A DNA stretch of 64,000 bases from Beaufortia kweichowensis (Eukaryota; Chordata; Actinopteri; Cypriniformes; Gastromyzontidae), in NCBI GenBank assembly GCA_019155185.1, contig CM032813.1, positions 5,191,001 to 5,255,000 of the forward strand, in the 5' to 3' direction. Under the pieces are notes generated by a model. It had not been told where the DNA came from. It saw only the letters and a list, made by a program, of their open reading frames with translations, and did no database searches. The position numbers were made by a program, and so were the translations under genes. This document shows positions 15,651-28,069 of this stretch, in pieces; positions within the stretch are counted from its first letter, which is position 1; each line of letters begins with the position of its first letter.

Positions 15651-16295
15651 AAGATTTTAACACTTGAAAAGCTGCAACTACAATTATTTACAAACGATTC
15701 TCTGCATATTCACATTTGCCATTGACAGGCAAATTCTGTCACAATACTGATATCATTTCTGAAAGTGACCTTCCGTGATTTATAGTTTGGTCTGTGCTTT
15801 GCACAAATATAAATTATGCAGCCAAAATCATATAGGTTTGCAAAAGCATGAAGGTGAATAAATAATAAAAGAATTGGGTAAACTATAGAAAAGTGAGATA
15901 CAAATGAGTGTACAAATGAGTTCTGAGAGGGATGGGTTTCTATAGCTGACCCTATAAAATAATAAAGGGTCCATAATAGAAAGCAAAGACGATTTGAGTG
16001 GGGAGAAAAGCAGAGAAGTCTTTGTATTTTACACCCAAGAGCAAGAATAGGAGGAGGTCTTAACTAAGTCTTACATTATTGGTTCACCATGTGCTTCAAA
16101 ACATTCATCCACTTATGGTTTCACTCTTCAACTTCCCAGCAAGTTTCATATTCAACACGCAGATACAAATACAAATACACTTGAAGTCCTTAGATCTCTT
16201 ACAGTATCTTCATTAGGATCAAAACGCAAAACAAAAAGGTTTCCAATGAATCTATATGAGGACTTTATTCCTTTCTACGTTCTCAGGTCAGCCAG

Positions 16296-17149
16296 ATGAA
16301 CACACACATAACAGCCCACAAAGCCAAGGTAAGAGTTTTACTCTCTTCTGCGTTTTGCTGGATGTTTGTTGCTATATGTTTTTTGTCTATTTATATGTTT
16401 TACTGTGCAATCCAGCTTGGAGTTGTCTACTGTATATGGTTTCAAATGGTTACAAAACACAAAATTTAAGAATGATATAGTTTATTATAGGGCATGCATC
16501 GACATCACATCGACATGTTCAGACATGTGAATTGTTCTACTTGAAGATTAAGTTGTACAGGAACATTAATCAGATCTCTTGTGTAACCTACATTGAATAT
16601 TCTCGTTGAACTTTATCCATAGACTTTTATTTCTTGATTTATGGCCATCAGTCTATTTGATGTGAGAATGCCAAACCATTAAACCACTGGGGGTGCATTA
16701 CTTTAGCCATGGTATGTATAAGAAATCTGTGGTCTGTGAAATTTCATTGCTTTAGTTGGATGTACTTTTAGGCAACTGTTAAGGTTTGTTGAGTAAAAAC
16801 ATCCAAATGCTGCCAGTTTTTCTAACTACTGTTTTACTGATCATTATGTTGGCTATGTGAAATTTATGCCTGTAGTTTTGTTCACAGTAACTGTATATTT
16901 ATACAATATGGCCACGTTATGAACAGTAGCAGGAATGTGTGATTAATGTTCTCAGTGTTTATTACAGCGTTTCTTCCACCTGTTCTGCATATTTTATTAG
17001 CTAAATAACTCAGCAGCATGTTTTATTATGGCACGTTTTTTACAAGATATTGCTTAGAAAAAAACATGTTTTGTAAGAGTTGGCTTAACTCTTTCAGTGT
17101 TACAGATGTGACAAGAGTTTCTGCATATTTTGTGGATTAATAACACAAG

Positions 17150-17194
<45 letters not shown>

Positions 17195-20100
17195 ATATCC
17201 TGAAAGGCATAAAACAATGACTTGTGTTAACTCTCTGGTCTTTTGAAATGTTCTTTTTTGGTGATTTTATTACTTCAATAATGATAATACTTTCTTGCAT
17301 TATATTACTGATAAACTGTATTCCCTCTCTTTTCAAATAACACGAAGGTCATTCACTGTAGGCTTTGCTTTGATATCTGAATGTGCCGTTTGCAGGTGAC
17401 TAAAGCCTAATTCACCCTGATTCAACAAACTCCAACAAACACCAACATTATCAAGCTAATTCACACTGATACAACAAAATTAACAAACACGTCTGTTGGA
17501 GTTTATTTATCCAGTGTGAGTTTACCTTGCGTGTCTCAGATCAGACACATTTTAGGCCCTTCATCTATTTTATTATGTTATTTTAATTATCTTGTGTTCT
17601 TGCTTGTATTCTTGCTTGTTTATGCAGAGCACCACACAGAGTACAACAACATTGCTTATGACTGATGTCATTGGCTGTTAAATTGATTGTGCGACATTAT
17701 TAGGGAGCAGTGAAAATGCGGAAACTAACTGTGGTCGTTTTGATCTTTTTCATTATTTTACTGCTTTAAAACAGTTCTCAAAAACATCCGAGCTGACAGT
17801 TTGGTGCCAAATCACAACAGCTGTTCAGTTGTTTGGATTTGTCAAAAAAAACACTAAAGTAACTGAATTTGGAGATAAATTCATTTAAAATGATACACAC
17901 TGTGTAATTGCAGGTAAGGCATCAGTGGTTCTTCCTTATCCTGTGCTTTTATTCAGTCTATGCTGGTGTGCCAGGCCCATGTAAACACTCTGTCACCCCG
18001 GGGCATCTCCTGAATCTAAGACGTCTGGTAAGAATACATGTTTTCTTTATTTGCCTTTATTTAATAGAAATATTCCTATATATAATAAATCATTATACCA
18101 GCTGCTAAAGAGCAGTGTCAAATATTCAGTTTTTAAAACTGATTTTTCCTTCAATGTTGTCCTTTAAGATTAAAAACCAGCTGCAAAATGGATGTTTAAT
18201 CACATACACCTTTACCGAACGTCAGAACTTGGTAAGTATGTTTTCAATTCTCAAAATGGATTACTGGGCTTTATGTAATAGGAGGATATGGATTACTGGG
18301 ATATGGATTGTTTTATATAACAGCAGATATGAATTACTCAAATGTCCGGTTTTCAGTAGATATTTCAATTGTAATGAACTGTATCTGAAGGCCAGGACAA
18401 GCCAAAAAGGATGGGTGACATTCTGGTATCATCAATCTGAGATTGATCTGAAACAGATGTTCCATGAGATTATGTTTAAAGCACAAAAGCGTGCTTCTCT
18501 GTCATGCAAACTGACTTAAATAAGCTATTTAAGGTTTTTACTGCAATAATTAAAACAAATTCTGGTCTAATAAATTGTTAATTGTCTTAGATTCAGCACT
18601 TTAGCTTTATTAGAGTAAAATAATTGTTTGGGCTTGTTTGGGTACTTTTATAAAGAAGACAGCAGATGTCAAACATATAATTCTTTCTGTGCTAAAATGT
18701 CACATTTTAACCTCACAAGAAATTTGCAGAAATATGTTTACAATAGTCTGGGGAACTCATCTCACTTAAAAACGATAACGTATGTGTTAAATGTTAAACA
18801 ATTATTAAGATTATTATTAAAGCTTTACCTTTGGAATGCTTAATATCTGTACCTTTAGATGAACACACAATATATTACATCTACATTACAGTTTGTCATG
18901 CTTTATGAACTGTATACCGCCAGTGCCTTCACATGATATGAGGCATGATGTTCACATTTTTCACCACATGACATTACATTTAATCAAATTAGTCATTAAA
19001 TTACCTTTTAAACTGCTATTTGAGCTCAAAGAGAGCTTGTTTTTAGCCTTCAAAATCTCGGCATTAGGAAGAAACTTTTACTGAAAGAGATCACTGGCAA
19101 CAACTAAAATCTCCATAATGAAATTATGTCCTAGATGTCCTTAATATTTAAACCATGAATGACCAACTGTGAGAACACTGGTATCCTAATAATAGAAGTT
19201 TCAGATCAGAGATTTAACAATATGTCCCAAACAGGGTGACCCAAATTTTGTGTCTGAGCAAATTGGTTTACAGTAATTTCATTTGGATAAATATAGACAC
19301 TGTAGACTACAAAATAAATGACAATAGATGACAAAAATAAAAGGAATTCAGTAAATTAAATAAATTTAATTCAGAGTGATGCTAAGATAACAATTAAAAT
19401 ACTGTTTAGTAGATTTTTATTTCTACTCGCAAAGATTTGTGCATAAGTATAAATATTAAGTTCATTTCTATGTTCTCATAATAACAGTTAATTTTATGAG
19501 GTGAATGTTGTGATATTCCCAATGTATTAAAGGGAAACATATAGTGGAATCCTTTTAAATGGAAACAAATAAAATAGCACTGTGAGAACCCAAGAATCTG
19601 TTTAATAATATTATGTGTTATGTGTAAAAATCTATGTGTTGTGTGATAATACAGTATCAAATGTGTACTGTGTGTACTTATTGTCATATTTATGTTTGTT
19701 TTAGAGTGTTGTGTGTTATGTTAAAGCAGCTTTCCCACACATACTGGACCTTCTCAACACACAATTCAGATATGCCAGAGACTCTGACAATTATCGTTAT
19801 ACGAATTCACTGAAGAGCATAATCTACAATATATATTCCCAGAGATGTATCCCTTCAATTAATGAAGAGATTGAGGTAACAAAATCAGTCATTTTTTATA
19901 AGAACTGTGCCAAAAAAAATGATCTGTGAGCTACATATTGTACTATTTAAATATTTTATTATTTTATTTTATAAGTTTTTTCTAAAACTAACGGACAAAT
20001 TCACAGAACAGCCCGGCAAAGTTTGTAAGAATCCATGTGACGTTGGCCAGGGCAGCATTGGAGAAAGCAGAGGAGGTGATTCACATGTACATGGATCTGA

Positions 20101-21862
20101 TGACTAAGAGCGACGCTGCTGTAAACTGGAACTGTGAGGAGGAGTACACAGAAGATTACCCAGAATCCACCACTGAAACACCAGGTGGCATAAAATCACA
20201 CAGAATGTCGACTAGTGTCACTTCTGATATTGATGATTTATATTTAGTCAGCATGACTGAAAGCCATTAATATTACTAGAACTGCAGTGTAAAACATTTA
20301 AAACCTCAAAATTTTCTAGTGACTTGTTGAATCTAAATTTTTCAGTTCGCTCAATTAAAGTTCTGTACATTTAAAAAACAGATTGTTGCCACAATACATA
20401 AATGAGAGTTTCAATTGACAAGTCACTAAAACATTTTGAGTTGAAGATGTTTCAAAGTTTTTACAATATGTAAATGACAGAATTGATCATTTATTTGGTT
20501 ACTGTAGCTTTAAATAACAAGAAACAGAGCTGAGCAAAACAGATCATATCTTTAAACCTAGCTAATTTGTTTTCATAATTTGTGAACCTGTCTGTAAAAA
20601 GTCATTTTTGGTGATTTATTGTTTTCTACATAAAATATAACCTTGATATCTTTAATACTGACTGAGTAAGGTTTCATCATTTTTATGGCTATGATTAATT
20701 GATGCTTCTAATCGTATTCTGAGAACTGTGCATTTATATTAAATGTAGCATCTATTATTCTTCCAGGTGTCACAGATTGTCCATGCACTTGCTCAGCAGT
20801 GAGCAGTGGATCATCTAAGACGTCCATGTCCACAAGCAAATGGAATGTTCATCTGAAATCTACTTCATTACCACAAATATTGCCATTTTCATCAGTGCAA
20901 ACCTTACAAAATAGTCATGGGAGAACTAAACAACTTAACAAGACTGAAGGAGCCAAATCAATCACTCATTTACTATCAAAGCCAGCTTCATGGACACCTG
21001 CTCTCTTAAATCCAATGAAAGGAGATGGCAGCGCTTCTATTCCAATGGATGAAACCCCAAATTCCAATTTAAAGATGGTGCACACATCAAAGGAATTACC
21101 TGATTTTCTTTCTGGCAGAACTGATTTTACTCTTCAGTCAACCGTGCCTGGTCCATATCAGAAAAACACAGGAGATAACATTCAAAACAGTGTAGAGAGA
21201 AGCACTGCCATTTTACTTGCCAAGAGGTCTTTAGATTCCAGAGGCCAAAAAGGATCATCTAATTCCCATAGCAAATTGCTCCAGACCCGGCTTACTACAA
21301 CACCAGACCCAACGGTTGATTTAAAGACCGCAGAGATAGGAATCACTCCTGCTTCAAAAGATAACCCTGTTCAAATGAACAAACACATGGTACCAGTAAC
21401 AAGCACAGGCAGGCATTTATCAGAACATTTGACCACCCTGGATCAACAACCAGGTCAACTAAACAGTCCTCCTGAATATTGGAAAATACACACCCAAAAA
21501 CTGGTGAGGGAGTCAAACAATTTCATGCAAACCGTCAGTGAGACAAAACACAATAAAGGTAAGCCCATGAGTCAGATATTACATATAAAAGCCTCTGATC
21601 ATTTATAAAAGATGCTAGTGGCTATTTACCACACATAATCAACAACAGATTATTTCAGAGCACAGTCTTGCTTTTCACAGACAGCAGAGATAAGCAGAAG
21701 ATAAAGAGTCACACTACTGAAGATCATCAAGACAGAGGAACACAGAGGAATTCTGCCATGACAGAAAACAGCACAATCATCTCTTTTGGCTCTGCTCTCA
21801 TAATTATATTTGTGTGTGGTGGACTTCTGCTTATAACTCTGATATTTTACAGACAACAAAAA
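16296..21862 (+). CDS. csf1b: Macrophage colony-stimulating factor 1 (CSF-1), probably csf1b
   Basis: This four-helix cytokine drives survival and growth of macrophages and related cells through the CSF1R kinase. Exons: 16296-16328, 17914-18027, 18169-18231, 19705-19875, 20007-20184, 20767-21558 and 21681-21862, all in phase. Exons 1-2 give a signal peptide (core WFFLILCFYSVYA). Cytokine residues include CKHSVTPGHL, NGCLITYTF, VVCYVKAAF and SQRCIPS, matching human C7, C31, C48 and C90. WNCEEEY supplies C139 and DCPCTC the C157/C159 pair. The C102 and C146 positions are Phe and a non-Cys. The large sixth exon encodes a Ser/Thr-rich spacer of about 260 residues. Exon 7 encodes a transmembrane helix (IISFGSALIIIFVCGGLLL) and a short cytoplasmic tail ending RQQK at a perfect donor. 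The a/b paralogue choice rests on linkage to kiss1 and is tentative. Confidence 0.88.
17153..17191. repeat. (TA)n microsatellite
   Basis: A continuous TA run of about 38 bases in csf1 intron 1. It makes an artefact Tyr-Ile open frame on the minus strand. Confidence 0.95.
20578..20720. mobile_element. Fragment of the TGTGACCCTG-family MITE in a csf1 intron
   Basis: TTTGTGAACCTGTCTG is followed by GTCATTTTTGGTG, CTACATAAAAT and TTGATATCTTTAATACTGACTGAGTAA, in the same order as the copy at 6968-7172. The right terminus is missing. It lies between csf1 exons 5 and 6. Confidence 0.65.
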
Positions 21863-23766
21863 GTAAGTGATCAAAGATGCATCTGTAAAATAAATCAAAA
21901 TAATGTCCCAAGTGTTGTCAGTCAAACAGCTCAGACAGAGAAGGGCTAGACGAGAAACATAAACCCAGAAGTGATAGATTGAACTATTTATTCAAGTCCA
22001 GAAACTGCAATTTCTCAAAAGATTAGTGTCATGCTTTAATATATTTTAAAGCATCCTTGCACAAACTGAACGATTGTCTCATTCATGTTCTCTTTGCACA
22101 GTCTAATCTAGCAAATAAAAGCTTGAAAATATCAGTTATCTGTTATATAAAAAAAGAGAAAGACAGGAGAGAAAGCTCAATTTTCTTTCATACAAGACTT
22201 TTTGTCTTAATATTTAAAATCACAACTATATAGGGAGTATATGAAAAATATATACGGGATGAAGCCATATCATAAATGCTGCCTTTATATTATAAGCAAA
22301 TAATTAATGTAATCATTTGCTTGGCAAATGTGAATAAAACAAATCTAACAACAATACTATTTTGTGCAGTCCCAAAAACAGTCGACTTGTAACAGAACCA
22401 AACTCTGTGCTTCTTAGAATGCTACATTAACAATGTGTTTGCCATTAACGCTCCACATTCACAATAAAAGTAAATCCAATGTTTGCTCCTTTGTAATTTT
22501 CTGTCTCATACTGATTTTATTGTAAGAGTTACATAGAGCTTCTCCACACTAACACATGACTATAATAAAATAATATTGTCAGGCCAAAAGTATGTGCGGT
22601 GGTCGTACCTTACAAAACCTTTTGGCATCAGGACAGACAAGATGTGTCATCTGTTTGTGTAAGATGCCGGGAAAGAAAATGGAAAAGGGATGACATGCGT
22701 AAGATATCAAGCTATTTGGAGTTGTCATAAGACCAAATGTTTCACATACATTTCACATTTATTGTTTTGTTCATGAGCAAATAAATTTAACAAGAAAGAA
22801 GAAGTGTACAACAAAACTAATGAGAACATTATGAAAACGTGTGTGCAGTTATTAATAATGAGATATGAACACTACTGGTACCAATTTCAAAGTTTACTCA
22901 TAAAACTATATTTATAAAATAAAACATCCTTGTCTCTATTTTTAAGCTATAATTAGACAAAGTTAAAATAAATCAGTACTCTCTGGTCTTGAGACCTTGA
23001 GATTTGTATGATATACAAACGTACAGTAAAATGCTAAAGTGAGTAAAATAATAATTTTGCATTATGCATTATACATTACAAACTGTAAAAGGATTCTAGT
23101 AGAACATTAAAGTTGCACTTATATTTGTAAAATCAACATTAAAAAATAATTTTAGATAATTCTTGAGATTTGTGACTTATGTAACTGTCACAGAAGGTCT
23201 GAATTAGTGTGGCAGGAAGACTACAGAAGTTTATTGACAGACTTTGTTCATGTGGTATGTTGGTGGTCAAACATTCAGCGCACAAAAGTAATTAAAACAT
23301 TCCAGCAAGCTTTAATTTGATCAAGAAGTCATTATGATAGTGCTGACACAAACCTTTGGCATTAACTTCCAGAACTCTTTAAAATGTTATTAATGATAGC
23401 AAAATGGTATAAGCTGGTATTGTCTTAGTAGCAATGCATAAACAGCCAAAATAATTTTAGAAAAAACTTTTATTTAGTGCAAAAAGAACTGTATTGCATT
23501 GACCACACCACGTCAAAGCTCAGCTGGCACATGCCAGACCTCTTTAACTGTGCCAGAAAAGTGATTCCTGGAATCATTCACAAAAGTATTGACTTGTATT
23601 GTGCAAGAGTCTCTTTTTTTTACTGCCTGTGAAAAATACTCTTCTTACATCTCATTAAATGTTTAAAAATAATAATATAAATATTGAAAAAGCTGTTTTT
23701 ATTTTACAGGGAATTTATTAAGAACAATATTTCTTGCACTGACTGTCATTCCTTGTGTTTCCTAAG
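21863..23766 (+). other. csf1 last intron, or read-through tail with poly(A) sites
   Basis: If the donor after RQQK is not used, the frame runs on for 28 more codons to TAG at 21947-21949. AATAAA motifs follow at about 22116 and 22466, so a read-through transcript is possible. Human CSF1 splices at the equivalent point, so I prefer the spliced form. Nothing else is recognisable here. Confidence 0.4.
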
Positions 23767-23836
23767 ACAGAAGAACGGAGACATCAAAGATACTAAATAT
23801 GACTCCGTTAAGTCCGTAAAGTCCATTATTGGTTGA
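23767..23836 (+). CDS. csf1b: Candidate last coding exon of csf1
   Basis: A good polypyrimidine tract ends in cctaag|acag|aag, giving two possible acceptors in phase with exon 7. Using the first AG gives TEERRHQRY and a stop at 23794-23796. Using the second gives KNGDIKDTKYDSVKSVKSIIG and a stop at 23834-23836. The first resembles the human cytoplasmic tail in its Arg/His/Gln content. Neither is certain. Confidence 0.35.
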
Positions 23837-25387
23837 ATGTGAGCAATACAAAGAAGTTCTTTTGCTGCTATGCCACTAAATAAGCCTCACTCCTGAGAAA
23901 ATTAACATCAGCATCTGTTATGAAATGAACCTTATTTCAACTTTTAAACCAAACCACATGCAAGCAGCATGTGCGTAAATCATGCTCGTCGATAAATAGC
24001 TTGTGAAACGCTTTTTTGACACGATGTGTGAAGATGAGTGCTTGAAAGTTAATGAATGAGTTATGTTTACCATACATGTATTACATTCCACTACAAGTAA
24101 AGTTTTACAGATGCATATCGTCGTGCCAATAATGACATGCAGTTATCATGTTTACTCAAGTACCGTAGAAGTACACAAAGTAATTTTGAAATGAATTTAT
24201 TCCTTACTTGCACTTCAAGAAAGAAGCATTTCTTGGAACCTGGTTGTCTCCACTAACATCTGTGTTTAATGAAAATACAGAGGCTGACCTTTTTAAGTCC
24301 TCTTGGGTTATTGAGAGTCTGTGAGTACATCTGATATAAACTAACTGCATTCGTATGTGGTTTATTGATCCATTGTATAGCCTTGGTTGATATCTGCTTG
24401 CTAAGATATGCATCATATAACATTAATGTAAGTTAACATGACCTCTATGACCTCAATTAATATGCAAAATACAATGTTATTAGCATAAATGCACCTTAGA
24501 ATATCAATGCAAGTGATATATTTGTCAATATTTATTTGGAAAAGGGAAGGAAAAATACCATGTGTTTCCTCTCCTGGTGTCACAGTTATGTTTGGTACCA
24601 TATTGTTTACATGTAATTTTAGCTCATTTTAAAAAGTACACAAAATAAATTTACATTGCTAGGCTCACATGCTCATACTACACCGTTTACTACATCAGCA
24701 GGTTAAATGCTCTTGCATTGCATGACATTGGTGCACATTACTAACACCACCTAGTGGCAGAATGTTGTCACTGCAAGATAGTCTGTATCTACTTTTTGTG
24801 CGCAACATTAACATAAAATCTGATTTGTAGCAGTGCTAAAACGTGGCATAGGGAAATACAAAATATTTAAAAGGTTTAGGCTTTTACTAATTGGTCTTTT
24901 TCATGTCGTTGTTTATAGCATGTCTCTTTTACCAAATGACAAATGATTCTTGGTTGCAGAAACTCACTGCAAACGTATATAGAGAAGAGGGGGATGTTTA
25001 TTATTATGCTACAGTAATTAATGACTGCACATCTACAGTAAAGCTGTACATTTATTACTGTTAGCCTTTCACAGATGCATGTCTGGTTCCTTCCTGACAG
25101 GATGTGGTGTTTTATAATCTGAATATATTTTGAAATGCGCACCTGAAAATGCACTGGAATAGATCCCCCATTCAGTTTGTTTGCATAACAAAGCATTACC
25201 TTAAACTTAATTAAAAGCATTATTGTTATTAATATTTATAATAATATTAATACTAACAACATTTCCTCCAAGCAAATGAATCTTTTTTTAAAATAAGAAA
25301 AAAGAAAATGATAAAAGATACTGTAGGACCAATAAACAAATACAAAATTCTCAGATTTTTCAGATATGGAACATCTACTCACACTCT
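23837..25387. other. Convergent intergenic region between csf1 and the lax1-like gene
   Basis: AT-rich DNA between two genes pointing at each other; it probably holds both 3' UTRs. Several minus-strand AATAAA motifs lie at about 25005 and 25051 that could serve the adaptor gene. I see no exon. The open frames at 24204-24601 and 24876-25220 are unsupported. Confidence 0.35.
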
Positions 25388-27454
25388 TCATTTAGTAAAG
25401 ACAACTTTGGAGTAATTTACAGCAGATTCAGCACTGGTGTCGCTGCTAATGCTTGTGCAGTCATCACAGTTCTTCTGATCTTTTTTGCCACACTTTTTGT
25501 GGAGTTCATCGATATTCACATAATCTATATCCTTGCGTGTTTTGTTATTCATAAATTCTACTTGTTCTTCTGCAGTATTGATGTAATCAGACTGCTTGTG
25601 ACGACCCTGGAGACTTACATACTTACTGGAAACGTCTGCCAGCTGACATTCAAACAAAAAAACATATAAAACAAAACATGTGAGGAAACATAACACTGCG
25701 TGACACGTAGAAAATGTAATGGGTTGCTTTGAGATGCATGAGGAAAGTTAATGGACTTACCGAGCCACTTTCAGAACTAGTTAAGGATGAACCATCTGCA
25801 CCTAATGGTTGGCAAAGCCAAAGTTTAGTGCAAAGCCATCAATGCACGAATAATATGACCGGGGTATTTTTGTTAAATATGTGTTTTTACCATTGACTGA
25901 AGGAGGGTGAACATTTAATGCATGATTCTGATTCACAGGGGGCGATTCTCTGTTCTGAGTGGTAGTGGCTAAATTACAAACATAAAAGTACACAAAATGT
26001 TGTTGTGACTTGACGAGCATTACACAATTTATATAATAGTCTCAGTTGCAGTCATATTTAGGAATATATGAACAATAAAAGAATGCACTTACCATGTCTT
26101 ACATTGAATACTTTAAACAGGAAAATCAGGAGAATTAAAATCAAGGCAGCCAGGAAACATATTGTTCCATACACCAAAGGATCAGCACTACAAACAATCC
26201 AGAACAAAGATACAATGGAATTAGCACAAAAGCAAATTATTGTGGCATCAGCTTAAAACAACATAATTACATGATTAGCCTATTTCATCTGCTATTTCAT
26301 TGATGTATATTTGAACTTCTCAAGTGTGTTTACTTTGTTTAGTTTATGGTTACATGCACATGCATTTAACAAATAAAAACTTTATTTTAATCAATTCCTC
26401 TGGTTTGGAAAACAGTAAGAGTTACAGAATTATCAATACCATGCTTTCAGCTCTGCTGAGGTACCTGCAAAAAGGAATGGAATATGCATTAAAACAAATG
26501 TACACAGATTCAATGTACTGTTTTGCATTATTTTGAAATTTATTTTCTTATTTTTTTTATATTATTATTATTATATATATTATTTTGAAAAGACGTAAAT
26601 ATGCATGTTAATAACCTAAGCAGATTAGATATCAGATATCCAGAACGATTCATTTTCATTTCAAGCATCAGTTATATCAATATTGTGATTTAATGATAAC
26701 CTCAAAAGATCTGTTGATTATGACAGAAGAAATATTCTATTCCATTTCTGTTACACATGCTGATTTAATATTAATGGATCTTTTGATGATGGCATTTATA
26801 CTGACTTTCTAAAGTTAGATCTTCAACACTTTGATCTGGCCATCAAGTCTCACCTTTTCCATAAGAGCCGCTTGCCGTGTTATTAACTGCAGTTACTGGA
26901 AAAATAACAACATGTTTTAACAACAAATGTTTTAATCCACATGTTAAGATAATAAAACAATAATACACTGACAGTGAAAAATGAAAGCAAACATTATTTA
27001 AATTGGCAACATAAAAAGTATTACATTCTTTAAATCTAAATCTAAAAGTTTATTCAAACATGATATTTTTGAAATATTTTTCAACTAATAAATATTATGT
27101 TTCCCAATGAAGCACATTTTTTTACTGTGCAGGAAAGAAGTGCAGCAGTAGAAAACAATAAATATGTTCAGATATTTAATAATAAATTATTTAATAAATT
27201 TACTTTGGGAAAGAATATTGCTTTAATAATCTAAAACTGCAGGAATAACCTCATTCAGACAATCATTATTACTCTAAAATATTACAGTATATTAATATTC
27301 TGTAAAAAAAATATATATTTATATGCAAAAATTTGTTATGAAATCTAAAGATGTCTGTGTAATGTGTGTAATGTGTCTTACCTTCCAGCATGTGTATGAC
27401 TATAATACTGAGGACAGGCTGTAAAATCCACATGATGTTTTTAGAATCGCTCAT
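25388..27454 (-). CDS. Small transmembrane adaptor with YxN motifs, LAX1-like
   Basis: Seven exons join in phase to give 202 aa: 27382-27454, 26854-26895, 26440-26464 (25 bp), 26093-26187, 25891-25968, 25761-25801 and 25388-25642. A signal-like N-terminus (MWILQPVLSIIVIHMLEG) is followed by an ectodomain of about 23 residues with an N-glycosylation site (NNTA). A transmembrane helix (TICFLAALILILLIFLFKVF) and a Ser/Thr-rich tail come next. The tail carries DYINT and DYVNI, both YxN sites of the type that bind Grb2 when phosphorylated, and also KYVSL and NYSKVVF. No CxxC palmitoylation motif follows the helix, as in LAX1 and unlike LAT or PAG. Human LAX1 is a neighbour of OPTC and KISS1 on 1q32.1, which is the main reason for the name. 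The signal peptide is unlike mammalian LAX1, so another immune adaptor remains possible. Lymphocyte signalling is inferred. Confidence 0.6.
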
Positions 27455-28069
27455 CTTTTTAGGTTTTTTAATCTCTTTTTTTTTTTACACTGCTCTTTAA
27501 TATATTTTTCTTATCTATGTGCTAATCAAACCTCCCTAAAGCACAACCACGGAAATGCTCAATGTAATATTACCATCTAGAGTCAGTGGAAACTTGTGGT
27601 GTATCGTCACCAGTTTCAAACGTGTGAAACATCTACAGCAGAGGAATCCTGCTCACGGGAAATCTTTCAATGTTTAAATTTGTGACTAAACATAATTGTC
27701 TTTTACAAAATACTTCATGGACTATATCATGGAAGTAGTAGTCTATTAACACTTTAGTTCTCACAACACATTAAAATGTTATTTGAGAATGTTATAAATG
27801 AGAATAAATATCTGTCAGGATCTGTTCTTAATCATTCAGTTGAACTAAATCTGATGAGTCTGACAACTTATTTTTTTCCAGTGAGGTTTGTTTTCATCAT
27901 AGTGAGTAAACAGAAAGCCCATCTTTCTGAGGTCAGCATGGTTTATTAATGATCCACAAAATGTTCATCTACAGATCTACAGATACAGCATGTCAATTAC
28001 TTATCACACACAATGCATACACTGACAATTAAAAGTTACATAAATGTTTAAAAGGTCTCATCCACAGCA
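27455..28069. other. kiss1 3' UTR and upstream region of the lax1-like gene
   Basis: The kiss1 3' UTR runs from 28069 to about 27,930. The rest is upstream DNA of the adaptor gene, with a T-rich stretch (minus-strand A run) near 27475-27486. I see no further exon. Confidence 0.4.
27942..27947 (-). other. kiss1: kiss1 polyadenylation signal
   Basis: AATAAA on the minus strand, about 122 bases past the kiss1 stop codon. It is the first such hexamer downstream. Confidence 0.6.

Larger units (their letters stand above)
9166..16295. other. Divergent intergenic region between optc and csf1
   Basis: The two genes point away from each other across about 7 kb. I found no exon. Open frames such as 11852-12121 and 13003-13275 are short, lack splice support and partly overlap transposon debris. 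The region holds a nested inverted-repeat element (10745-11185) and two MITE copies (12069-12325 and 15529-15650). Regulatory DNA for either gene could lie here. Confidence 0.4.

Noticed and set aside
17908..18027. csf1 starting at an in-frame TTG in the 17.9 kb exon
   Set aside because: Non-ATG start; exon 16296-16328 supplies an ATG, a perfect donor and the right phase.
19907..20107. Apparent frameshift in csf1 exon 5, where another frame reads PGKVCKNPC with an extra cysteine
   Set aside because: The acceptor at 20006 gives a clean in-phase reading (NSPAKFVRIHV...) that aligns with human CSF1, so the other frame is a shadow.
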